Positions 54,653 to 62,228 of a stretch of DNA of 64,000 bases are shown here, piece by piece. Positions within the stretch are counted from its first letter, which is position 1. Each line of letters opens with the position of its first letter. Position numbers and translations under genes: made by a program. A model generated the notes under the pieces. It worked only from the letters and a program-made list of their open reading frames with translations. It ran no database searches and had not been told where the DNA came from. The stretch covers positions 806,001 to 870,000 of the forward strand of contig NZ_WMBQ01000001.1 in assembly GCF_009708035.1 (NCBI RefSeq), given 5' to 3'. The stretch comes from Hyphomicrobium album. Its GTDB lineage: Bacteria > Pseudomonadota > Alphaproteobacteria > Rhizobiales > Hyphomicrobiaceae.

Positions 54653-55525
54653 TCAGGCTTGGCCCGCGATGATGCGGACATGCCCCAGGGTGCGCCCGAG
54701 GGGAGAATTATTCTGTGTCGTAAGGTACAGGCGCTCGAGGTCCGCCGGCCCGACGTGCGATGTCGTCCGCAAGCCGCGCTGCGCCAGGAAGCGCGACGCG
54801 TTGCCCGGCACCAGTCCGAAGAGGAACGGCTCGCCGATCTTCTGCAGCCAGCGCGCCACCGCATCGCCGCCGTAGGTCGACGTATCGCCGTCGACAAAGC
54901 TCTGCAGCGCGTAGTCGAACACGATGCTGCTGCCCTTGCCGCAACCGGCAACGAAGCCGAGCACATCATTCACCGCCTGAACCGGCAGGTAGTAGGAAAC
55001 GCCTTCCCACAGGAACAAGGTCTTGCCATCACGGCGGAAGCCGTGCTGCGGCAGCAGCTGGCGAAACGACTGCTTGGCGAAGTCGATGCCGATGAGGGTG
55101 ACGTTCGAGGGCAGCGCCGTGTTGCTGGTCGCCAGCAGCTCGATCTTCCGCGCCTGCGTGCCGGGATGGTCCAGCTCGAACACGCGAACACCGCGCAGCT
55201 CGTCCTTGAAGCGGAAGGCGCGCGAGTCGTAGCCGGCGCCGAGGATGACCACCTGCTCGACGCCGTCGCGCAGGGCAGCAAGCAGCGCATCGTCGAAGTG
55301 GCGGGTGCGGGCGATGGCGAAGCAATAGCTGCCGGGGGCGGCGCGCTCGATCAGCTTGCTCAGGATGCGTTGCGGCGTCAGGGCCAACAGCAGCCGGCTC
55401 TTCAGGCTGAGGAACTGGCGGGCGAACCGGTCGATGCACGGGGTGGCGAGCTCCCGCTCGCCGACGGCCAGCGCGCGCAGCGCCGCGAGCGTCTCGGCCG
55501 ATTGGATGGCGGTGAGCTGGGACAT
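54653..55525 (-). CDS. Class I SAM-dependent methyltransferase, TIGR00027/LCMT-like
   Basis: 290 residues. The SAM motif VVILGAGYDSRAFRF, then VFELDHPGTQARK and FLWEGVSYYLP, are those of the leucine carboxyl methyltransferase-like family (TIGR00027, Pfam LCM), best known from mycobacteria. The usual reaction is carboxylate O-methylation, for example of a fatty-acid end. It starts 3 bp after the FcoT stop, so coexpression is certain. Gene order suggests that its substrate is the product of the previous two enzymes. Confidence 0.87.
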   Translation of the reverse strand: MSQLTAIQSAETLAALRALAVGERELATPCIDRFARQFLSLKSRLLLALTPQRILSKLIERAAPGSYCFAIARTRHFDDALLAALRDGVEQVVILGAGYDSRAFRFKDELRGVRVFELDHPGTQARKIELLATSNTALPSNVTLIGIDFAKQSFRQLLPQHGFRRDGKTLFLWEGVSYYLPVQAVNDVLGFVAGCGKGSSIVFDYALQSFVDGDTSTYGGDAVARWLQKIGEPFLFGLVPGNASRFLAQRGLRTTSHVGPADLERLYLTTQNNSPLGRTLGHVRIIAGQA

Positions 55526-55528
55526 GGC

Positions 55529-56098
55529 TCAGTGCACCGTGTTCGGGTTGTAGGAGGGGCTGAAGGCCAGCGTCACGGAGCCCTTCGCCTTCACGCCTTC
55601 GCGGTCGGAGAAGGTGATGGTCGTGAAGAAGAACCAGGCGTTGCCAACCGCCGAGATCTTGTTGATCGACAGCTCGGCGGTGAAGTCGTTGCTGTCGAGC
55701 GGCTTGAAGTAGCGGCTCTCCAGGGCGACGATCATCATCGCCGGCAGCTGGTGATGCTTGAACTCGGTCATCGTCGGGATCTGGACGTCGCCGGCGCGCA
55801 CCTTGTGCATGACGCCCGCGTCGATGCAGCCGGCGAAGAGCACATAAGCGAGCTGGTTGTAGCAGATGTTGAACTCGACCGCGTTGAAGTGGCCGGTGGA
55901 GTCGATGTAGCAGCTCTCGGGGATCGAGAAGCGGCCCTTGCCGACGATTAGCTTCTGTTCGGTGCCGGCGATCGCCGTCTTGTCGTTGACCTCGACGATC
56001 TCCGCCGCCTTCAGGTAGGTGGCGTTGTCGCGGTAGGGCTTCAGGATCTCGGCAGTGAACTCGTCGGCAATCGCGATCGGGAACTGCGGTTCCGTCAT
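55529..56098 (-). CDS. FcoT/ScoD-type hot-dog thioesterase
   Basis: 189 residues. The signature STGHFNAVEFNICYNQLAY (67-85) is that of M. tuberculosis FcoT (Rv0098), and it is followed by FKHHQLPAMMIV, as in that family. In isonitrile lipopeptide clusters the homologue ScoD/MmaD adds glycine to an enoyl-ACP to give a beta-glycyl acyl chain. Start: the ATG of MTEPQF, which gives the family's usual length; upstream ATGs at 56239 and 56251 would add a cysteine-rich stretch. It follows the ScoE-like gene and precedes the methyltransferase by 3 bp. Confidence 0.85.
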   Translation of the reverse strand: MTEPQFPIAIADEFTAEILKPYRDNATYLKAAEIVEVNDKTAIAGTEQKLIVGKGRFSIPESCYIDSTGHFNAVEFNICYNQLAYVLFAGCIDAGVMHKVRAGDVQIPTMTEFKHHQLPAMMIVALESRYFKPLDSNDFTAELSINKISAVGNAWFFFTTITFSDREGVKAKGSVTLAFSPSYNPNTVH

Positions 56099-56280
56099 GG
56101 CGGGGGCCTCGATCTCGAGCATCGCCTGGGCTGCGGCAAGGCGCTTGCACGCGCCGCTGCAGGGTCCGAGGGCGCAAGCTTTCGTAGGGTTAGAAACTAC
56201 CGTCGCAGTGGAACCATCGATTTGAGCGATTGAACACATGGCCGTCCCCATGGGTTTGAGCTGCAATTTTGCATTGAGCG

Positions 56281-57159
56281 TTAGGCAGCAACCTTCGAAT
56301 TGATCTGGCTGGCGCAGAGCGGCATGCCGTCCTGCAAGGTGATGCGGTACATCATCGTCTCTTCCTCGAGGCCTTCGTTGCGGCCCGAGGTGTGTCCGAG
56401 GAAGCGATTGTCCCAGATGATGACGTCGCCCATCGACCACTGCACTTCCTTCACGAAGCGCGGCGTCTCGGCGAAGTCGAAGATCTCTTTCAGGAGGCTC
56501 GCCGATTCATCGAGCGAGGCGTCGGCGATCGACAGCGTGAAGCCGCGGTTGCCGTAGAGCACCTTCTCCTTGGTGTAGGGGTGCTCGATCACCGCCGGAT
56601 GGCGCACGGCCGGGCAGAGCTTGTCGATGGTGGCGAGGATTTCGAAGATGTCGTAGCCGGCGTCCTGGGTGCGCACCTTGTAGCGCATCTTGCCGGTGTG
56701 CATGAACTCGCGGCCGGCGAGCTTCTTCTTGGTGGCGGCCGGCAGCGCCTTGTAAACGGCGGCCATGTCGATGAAGCGGGTGGAGCGCGCGAAGTTCTTC
56801 GGCAGAACCTTCGGCATCAGCATGGTGATGAACTTGGGGTCCTTCTCGAAGGACGTGTCGGAGTGCCAGTAGCCGCCGGTGCGGGCGACGCCGATCTGCT
56901 TGCCGTCCTTCTTGACGTTCGAGGAGACGAAGATCAGCGGGAATTCGGGGTGGTGGTAGTTGTCCTGCAGGTAGGGAACCGGGTTACCGACGCGTTTGGC
57001 GAAATCGCAGTACTGGGCTTCAGTGAGGTTCTGGTCCTTGAGGACGATGAGGCGGTTCTTGTAGAGGAGGTCGCGCAGCTTCTTGATTTCGGTCTTCGTG
57101 GCCTTGGCAGCGTTTACTCCCGTAACGCTGCATCCGAGATCGAGGGGTGCGGTTTTCAT
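56281..57159 (-). CDS. ScoE/Rv0097-type non-heme iron oxygenase, isonitrile-forming
   Basis: 292 residues of the TauD-like Fe(II)/2-oxoglutarate family. Iron ligands: His99-x-Asp101 in YWHSDTSF and His256 in WDNRFLGHTS. The 2-oxoglutarate arginine is Arg272 (MMYRITLQD). Stretches such as IFVSSNVKKDGKQIGVARTG and TRFIDMAAVYKALP closely follow ScoE of Streptomyces and Rv0097, which oxidise and decarboxylate a glycyl acyl chain to an isonitrile. Start: the ATG with GGAGC upstream. It is the first gene of the cluster. Confidence 0.85.
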   Translation of the reverse strand: MKTAPLDLGCSVTGVNAAKATKTEIKKLRDLLYKNRLIVLKDQNLTEAQYCDFAKRVGNPVPYLQDNYHHPEFPLIFVSSNVKKDGKQIGVARTGGYWHSDTSFEKDPKFITMLMPKVLPKNFARSTRFIDMAAVYKALPAATKKKLAGREFMHTGKMRYKVRTQDAGYDIFEILATIDKLCPAVRHPAVIEHPYTKEKVLYGNRGFTLSIADASLDESASLLKEIFDFAETPRFVKEVQWSMGDVIIWDNRFLGHTSGRNEGLEEETMMYRITLQDGMPLCASQINSKVAA

Positions 57160-57738
57160 CAGCTTGCTCCGTCTGAAGTGTCCGCACCACCACGATGCGT
57201 CCATGTGACGGAGATTGCCGAAGCCTTAAGCGGGTCGCTGTTCCGGGGGGAACACGCCGCTCGTTTTGTGAAACTTGCGCGGAATCGCTCGATTTTTTCG
57301 GCTTGCGCGGTACTGGATCGTGTTCCAGTTCAGGCCAGACGGGCAACGCACCGTTGACCGGCCGGCGCACTTTTCCTTGACGAGATAGGCCGCGTACGGC
57401 GATTATCTGCGCGTGACGGCCGTCGCTGCCAGGCGCGCGCTACCTAGGTCCTGAGCAGTACCCCCAGCACCCCCCGGTTTCGAGGATGGTCGTCACGTCT
57501 TTCCTTCCCTCTTCGCCATTCTGCTGACAGCGGCGTCGCGCGATGCGTCCATCGGCTGACCACCCGCGTGACGCGACGCTCTGTCCTGGGGTGCGTTGAA
57601 CATGCCACGCATCACTCGCCAGCTTGCAGATCGGCCGCGGCGGGACATCCCCTCAATGGCCTGTCAGAGATGCGCTTTTCGGTCACCGGGGCGTTGCTTG
57701 CGCGGGGCGGCAAACGCCCCTATAGGGATGGCCCTGCC
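57160..57738. other. Promoter region of the isonitrile-type cluster, 579 bases, no gene
   Basis: No protein-like frame. It contains an 18-bp palindrome at 57312-57329 and must hold the promoter of the minus-strand cluster. A 78-codon plus-strand frame (57568-57804) overlaps the tRNA and is rejected. Confidence 0.5.
57312..57329. promoter_or_regulatory. Lux-box-like palindrome upstream of the cluster
   Basis: ACTGGATCGTGTTCCAGT: the arms ACTGGA and TCCAGT are exact inverses around six bases, giving the CT-N12-AG layout of las/lux boxes. It is 153 bp before the first gene of the cluster. Quorum-sensing control is only a suggestion; other regulators bind similar palindromes. Confidence 0.4.
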
Positions 57739-57813
57739 GGTCCCTTCGTCTATCGGTTAGGACGCGAGATTTTCAATCTTGAAAGACGGGTTCGACTCCC
57801 GTAGGGACCGCCA
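57739..57813 (+). tRNA. tRNA-Glu (anticodon TTC)
   Basis: The acceptor stem GGTCCCT pairs with AGGGACC, followed by the discriminator G and an encoded CCA. The anticodon stem-loop GATTTTCAATC has TTC at its centre. The T loop is GGTTCGACTCC, and the D loop contains GGTTAGGA. All four arms fold. Confidence 0.96.
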
Positions 57814-57950
57814 TTGCTCGCCAAACGAGCGGATTACGCGCCAGCGACTGACTTCCTTATGTCGAAAAAGCGGAGCGGACGCCGATGCCGAACGGCGTCG
57901 AGGTCAGCTAGTGACCGCGGCCGACGACCGGGATGGCCGCTGAGCGCTGC

Positions 57951-58532
57951 TCAGGCGAAGCGGAAGACCGCTGCAGCCACCGCGCAGGTCCAGCGACTGC
58001 TCTCATCTCCCTCGGCGTACGCCGTCACCGATGTACTGCCGATAATGAGGCTGCTCGTTTCGTAAACCCGTTTGCGCTCATTCCACGCAGCGTCAGGGTC
58101 GAACTCGATACCGAGCGTGGAAGCCAGCATGGAGGCAGCGAGATCCTCGGCATACTCGCCGCTTTGTTCTCGCGTCATACCGTACCCATGGTGCTCCGAA
58201 ATGTAGCCATACATTGACGGCTCCGATGGGCGCGCCAGCCCGATGCTCGAATTAACACGGCGCCCCGGCTCGTTTGTCTCGGCGCGCGCCAGGACGGTGA
58301 AGGTGATTTCGCCCGGCAGCAGTGTGGCTGCACCTTCTTGCCGCTCCAGCTCGATGCAATTGGGCGGTAGGATCGAGGAGATGCTCACAAGATTCTGCTG
58401 TTCTATGTCCGCGTCCCGAAGCGCCAGCTCGAATGCAGTAAGTCGTTCGCGATGAACGCCGATGCCCTGTGTCAGAAAGAAGCTTTTCGGGACTAGCTGC
58501 ATGACCGTTGCATCCTCGCTGGGCTCATTCAT
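57951..58532 (-). CDS. Pyruvoyl-dependent arginine decarboxylase
   Basis: 193 residues. VPKSFFLTQGIGVHRERLTA opens the fold, and the self-cleavage site is LVSISSILPP, between Ser52 and Ser53; cleavage converts the second serine into the pyruvoyl cofactor. The C-terminal part has NSSIGLARPSEPSMYGYISEH. The enzyme makes agmatine, the first step to putrescine. Start uncertain between ATG 58532 and ATG 58502. No agmatinase gene is near. The pyruvoyl type is less common in Proteobacteria than the PLP type. Confidence 0.87.
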   Translation of the reverse strand: MNEPSEDATVMQLVPKSFFLTQGIGVHRERLTAFELALRDADIEQQNLVSISSILPPNCIELERQEGAATLLPGEITFTVLARAETNEPGRRVNSSIGLARPSEPSMYGYISEHHGYGMTREQSGEYAEDLAASMLASTLGIEFDPDAAWNERKRVYETSSLIIGSTSVTAYAEGDESSRWTCAVAAAVFRFA

Positions 58533-58610
58533 TCTATCTGATAGCGTGGGGAGATGACCCAATGCTGACGAGGTGAGCGTTCAGCGCGGACGGGCGGCGG
58601 ACGAGAAGTG

Positions 58611-59603
58611 TCATTTTGCGCAGCGGACCGACACCGTGACGCCGGCGCCCGGCACATAGATGCGGCACTCAAGCTCCGGCGCTGCCTCCTCGGCCTTCTT
58701 CGCCGGCGGCGCCCCTTTGGCGGCTCGCTTGGCGGGCGGCGCATCCCCTGCGGGGTCTATCACTTTCGGCGCCGGCCCAGCCGGAGCGCCACCCTTCATT
58801 TCAAGCAGAGCGGCGCGGCGTTCGCGGTAAAATTTGTGCTCGGGATCGAGCGCCAGCAAGGTATCATAGTCGGCAATGGCGAGAGCGGGCTTGCCGAGCT
58901 TCTCGTACAGGAACGCGCGCAACAATATCCCGTACTGTTCTTTTGGCTTGAGCGCGATCAGGCGCGTCAGAGCCTCCTCCTCGCCCTTGGCGTCACCCAG
59001 CTTGCGGTATACCTCGGCTCTGTCTTGGAAGAACTGGGCGTGGTCGGGCTTTACGGCGATGCCCTGAGCGAGCATGGCGAGCGCCTCGGCGGTCTTGTCC
59101 TGCCGCAAGTAGATTTGCGCTTTGACCGAATAATAGGTCGGCTCTTTCGGTGCGAGCGCGATGGCCCGGTCGAGATCGGCGAGTGCACGTGCATCCTCGC
59201 CCATTCCCTTGAACGTCAAGGCGCGCACGAACAGGATGCGGTGGCTATCCGGCGCGAGCGCCAAGCCCTTCTCGAAGTCGGCCAGCGCACGGTCGTTGTC
59301 GTTCAAGAGGCTGAACTGGAAGCCGCGCTGCTGGTAGTAGTCTGCGGTATCGGGTTCGAGCGCGATCGCTTGGTCCAAGTTAGTAATGGCACCGGCCGGA
59401 TTGTCAGAGAAGCGCGCGAGCATCGAGTAGGCTGCGGCGATGTACTTCTTGCCGAGCACTTCCTTGGAAACGACCCGGTGGCAGGCGGCGATGGATTCCT
59501 CGGGGGTGCCTTTCGTCATGCCCCTGCAGAGGTCAAAGTCTTGCTGGCCGCCTGGATGAGGAGGGCCGAAAACTTGCGCGATGACGATCAGGGCTGCCCA
59601 CAT
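58611..59603 (-). CDS. Exported TPR-repeat protein
   Basis: 330 residues with a short signal peptide (MWAALIVIAQVFG). About six tetratricopeptide repeats cover residues 35-260 (for example AITNLDQAIALEPDTADYYQ and ALADLDRAIALAPKEPTYYS). A Pro/Ala/Lys-rich linker and a short cysteine-containing end (LECRIYVPGAG...VRCAK) follow. TPRs bind protein partners; the partner is unknown. Start: the ATG after GGAGG. Confidence 0.82.
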   Translation of the reverse strand: MWAALIVIAQVFGPPHPGGQQDFDLCRGMTKGTPEESIAACHRVVSKEVLGKKYIAAAYSMLARFSDNPAGAITNLDQAIALEPDTADYYQQRGFQFSLLNDNDRALADFEKGLALAPDSHRILFVRALTFKGMGEDARALADLDRAIALAPKEPTYYSVKAQIYLRQDKTAEALAMLAQGIAVKPDHAQFFQDRAEVYRKLGDAKGEEEALTRLIALKPKEQYGILLRAFLYEKLGKPALAIADYDTLLALDPEHKFYRERRAALLEMKGGAPAGPAPKVIDPAGDAPPAKRAAKGAPPAKKAEEAAPELECRIYVPGAGVTVSVRCAK

Positions 59604-59707
59604 GCGAGCCTCCAGAGAGCGGCTTGGACAGCATCCTACGGTGCCCAGTGACAATCCGGTAGCGGCGGCTCGCACGTGACCCGAAGTCGTCTCCGGTGCG
59701 AGAGCAT

Positions 59708-62179
59708 TCAGGTGCCGCGCGGCTTGGCGCGCGCGGTTGGCAGCGCCGAGGCCGGATCGTCCGGCCAAGGGTGACGCGGATAACGCCCCTTCATCTCGGC
59801 TTTGACGGCCGCCCAGGAGCCCTTCCAGAAACCCGGCAGGTCACGCGTGATCTGGATGGGCCGGTGCGCCGGCGACAGCAGATGCAGGGTGAGCGGCAGC
59901 TTGCCGTTGGCGATGGCCGGATGCTGCGTCAGCCCAAACAGCTCCTGCACGCGGATGTGCAGAGCCGGTGCGCCCGTCGTCTCGTAGTCGATGGCGTGGC
60001 GATTGCCGGTCGGTGCCTCGAAATATGTCGGAGCCTCCTCCTCCAGCCGACGCTTCAGGTTCCATGGCAGCAGCGCATCGAGGGCAGACCCGAGATCGTC
60101 GGCGCCGATGTCCGACACCTTCGTTTTGCCGGCGAGGAACGGCGCGAGCCATGTCGTGGCGCCCTCGGCAAGCACCGCATCGCCGAGGTCCGGCCAGTCC
60201 GCCTCGCCGGCCGCGCGCAAGAAGCCAACCCGGTCGCGCAGCTGCATTTGCGCCTTGCTCCACGGCAGACGCGCGACCCCGCGCTTGGCGATGCCATCCG
60301 CTAGCAGGTGCGCGGTTTCCTCGTTAGGGACAACACCGCGCGGCTCGCTCGCGAGGACGATGGCGTCGAGCCGGCGGACGTAACGCGCCCGCAGCGCGCC
60401 GGCTGCCTGGTCAAACTCGATCTCGTCGCGCGCCTCGATGCGCTGCCCAGCCGCCGCGAGGACATCGGCCTCGTCGGCCGCGGCCGCGAGCAGGATGCGC
60501 GTTGACGACGCCGATCCGGAGAGCTCCGCCGCAATGACAAACGGCGAGCGCGCCAGCGGATGCGCCGGATCGAGGTTCGCGCCGCGTCCATTGGCGAGGA
60601 GGAATTGGCCGGGTGCGCCGCGCGCCTTGCCGATGCGGCCTGGAAACGCCAGCGCCAGAAGCCGCGCGGTCGACATCTCCGCCGACGGCTCTTTCCGTGA
60701 ACCGCTGGCCGCCGTCCGCGCCCAACCGGCGGCAAGCTTGCGCATGTCGGCGGCGCGGCGCCCCCGGTCGCGGCGGAACCCTTCCAGCCGATGCGCCAGA
60801 TCGACGTCGTTGCCGCCGAGGCCGCGCTCGACAATCACCGCCGCGATGTCCGCCGCATCCGCCGCGCAGCCTAGCCCCGCCGCCGCGAGCACCATGCGCG
60901 CGAGCCGTGGCGGCAATGGCAGCGAGCGCAGCCGTCGCCCGACCGCGGTGATGCGGCCGTCGGCGTCGAGCGCTTCCAGCTCGACGAGCTCCTCGCGCGC
61001 CGCGTCGATGGCCGCGGCCGACGGCGGATCGATCCACTCCAGCGCGCGCGGATCGGACGCTCCCCATTCCGCGCAGTCGAGCAGCAGCGGCGCCAGATCG
61101 GCCGAGCGGATCTCGGGCTCGGCGAACGCCGGCAGGCTTTGTGTCTGCGGCTCGTCCCATAGGCGATAGCAGACGCCGGGCTCTGTCCGTCCGGCACGGC
61201 CGCGGCGCTGATCGGCGGCGGCCCGCGACACGCGCACCGTCTCCAGCCGCGTGACGCCGACGTCCGGCTCGAAGCGCGGCACCCGCGCGAGGCCGCAATC
61301 GATGACGACGCGCACGCCCTCGATGGTGATCGACGTCTCGGCGATGGACGTCGCGAGCACGACTTTGCGCACGCCGGAAGGTGCCGGCTCGAGCGCCAAA
61401 TCCTGCGCCTTCATATCCATTGCCCCGTAGAGCGGCGCCACGACGATGCTCGGATCGCCGATGCGTTCCTTCAGTCGCTCCTCGACCCGGCGGATCTCGC
61501 CCTGCCCCGGCAGAAACGCGAGGACAGACCCACGCTCCTCGCGCAAGGCCCGCATCACCGCGGCGGCCATTTGATCCTCGATGCGCGCAGCGGCGTCACG
61601 GCCGAGATAGCGCGTGTCGACCGGGAAGGCGCGCCCCTCGCTGGCGATGACCGGCGCGTCGCCCAACAGCCGCGCGACGCGCGCGCCGTCGAGCGTCGCC
61701 GACATCGGCAGGATGCGCAGGTCGTCGCGCAGGCCGCGCTGGCAATCGAGCGCCAACGCCAGCCCGAGGTCGGCATCGAGCGAGCGCTCGTGGAATTCGT
61801 CGAACAGCACCGCGCCGACGCCGGACAGCTCCGGGTCGTCGAGGATCATGCGCGTGAACACGCCTTCGGTGACGACCTCGATGCGCGTCTTCGGCCCCGA
61901 TTTCGAGACCATGCGGGCGCGCAGCCCGACGCGCTCGCCTACCGCCTCCGCCAAGGTGTGCGCCATGCGCTCGGCGGCGGCCCGAGCCGCGATCCGGCGC
62001 GGCTCCAGCACCAGGATCTTGCGACCGTCGAGCCAGCCTTCGTCCATCAGCGCCAGCGGAACGCGGGTCGTCTTGCCGGCGCCGGGCGGCGCGACGAGCA
62101 CGGCAGACGAGCGCGCGGCTAAGGCAGTGCGCACCTCGTCGAGGATCGCGTCGATGGGAAGCGGTTCGGCGAACTTCAT
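59708..62179 (-). CDS. hrpB: ATP-dependent helicase HrpB
   Basis: 823 residues. DEAH-type helicase core: Walker A APPGAGKTTR, DEFH box in LFDEFHERSLD, SAT in MSATLDG, and motif VI QRRGRAGR. The HrpB-specific C-terminal domain follows (HPAIANGKLPLTLHLLSPAH). HrpB is a putative RNA helicase conserved in Proteobacteria; its exact role is not settled. Start: the ATG of MKFAEPLP. A 49-bp gap separates it from recJ upstream. Confidence 0.95.
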   Translation of the reverse strand: MKFAEPLPIDAILDEVRTALAARSSAVLVAPPGAGKTTRVPLALMDEGWLDGRKILVLEPRRIAARAAAERMAHTLAEAVGERVGLRARMVSKSGPKTRIEVVTEGVFTRMILDDPELSGVGAVLFDEFHERSLDADLGLALALDCQRGLRDDLRILPMSATLDGARVARLLGDAPVIASEGRAFPVDTRYLGRDAAARIEDQMAAAVMRALREERGSVLAFLPGQGEIRRVEERLKERIGDPSIVVAPLYGAMDMKAQDLALEPAPSGVRKVVLATSIAETSITIEGVRVVIDCGLARVPRFEPDVGVTRLETVRVSRAAADQRRGRAGRTEPGVCYRLWDEPQTQSLPAFAEPEIRSADLAPLLLDCAEWGASDPRALEWIDPPSAAAIDAAREELVELEALDADGRITAVGRRLRSLPLPPRLARMVLAAAGLGCAADAADIAAVIVERGLGGNDVDLAHRLEGFRRDRGRRAADMRKLAAGWARTAASGSRKEPSAEMSTARLLALAFPGRIGKARGAPGQFLLANGRGANLDPAHPLARSPFVIAAELSGSASSTRILLAAAADEADVLAAAGQRIEARDEIEFDQAAGALRARYVRRLDAIVLASEPRGVVPNEETAHLLADGIAKRGVARLPWSKAQMQLRDRVGFLRAAGEADWPDLGDAVLAEGATTWLAPFLAGKTKVSDIGADDLGSALDALLPWNLKRRLEEEAPTYFEAPTGNRHAIDYETTGAPALHIRVQELFGLTQHPAIANGKLPLTLHLLSPAHRPIQITRDLPGFWKGSWAAVKAEMKGRYPRHPWPDDPASALPTARAKPRGT

Positions 62180-62228
62180 GCCCGGTGTATCGAGGAACCG
62201 GCACCGTTTCGCAACCGTCGCTCGGCGA

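Noticed and set aside
54299-55951. 550-codon plus-strand frame over the methyltransferase and thioesterase genes
   Set aside because: Antisense shadow; the minus-strand proteins match known families over their full length.
57568-57804. 78-codon frame upstream of and across the tRNA
   Set aside because: It runs into a complete tRNA-Glu gene and has no start signal.
57739-57813. tRNA-Glu as the integration site of the isonitrile-type cluster
   Set aside because: Integrases use the 3' end of tRNA genes, which here faces away from the cluster; no integrase and no repeat of the tRNA end was seen.
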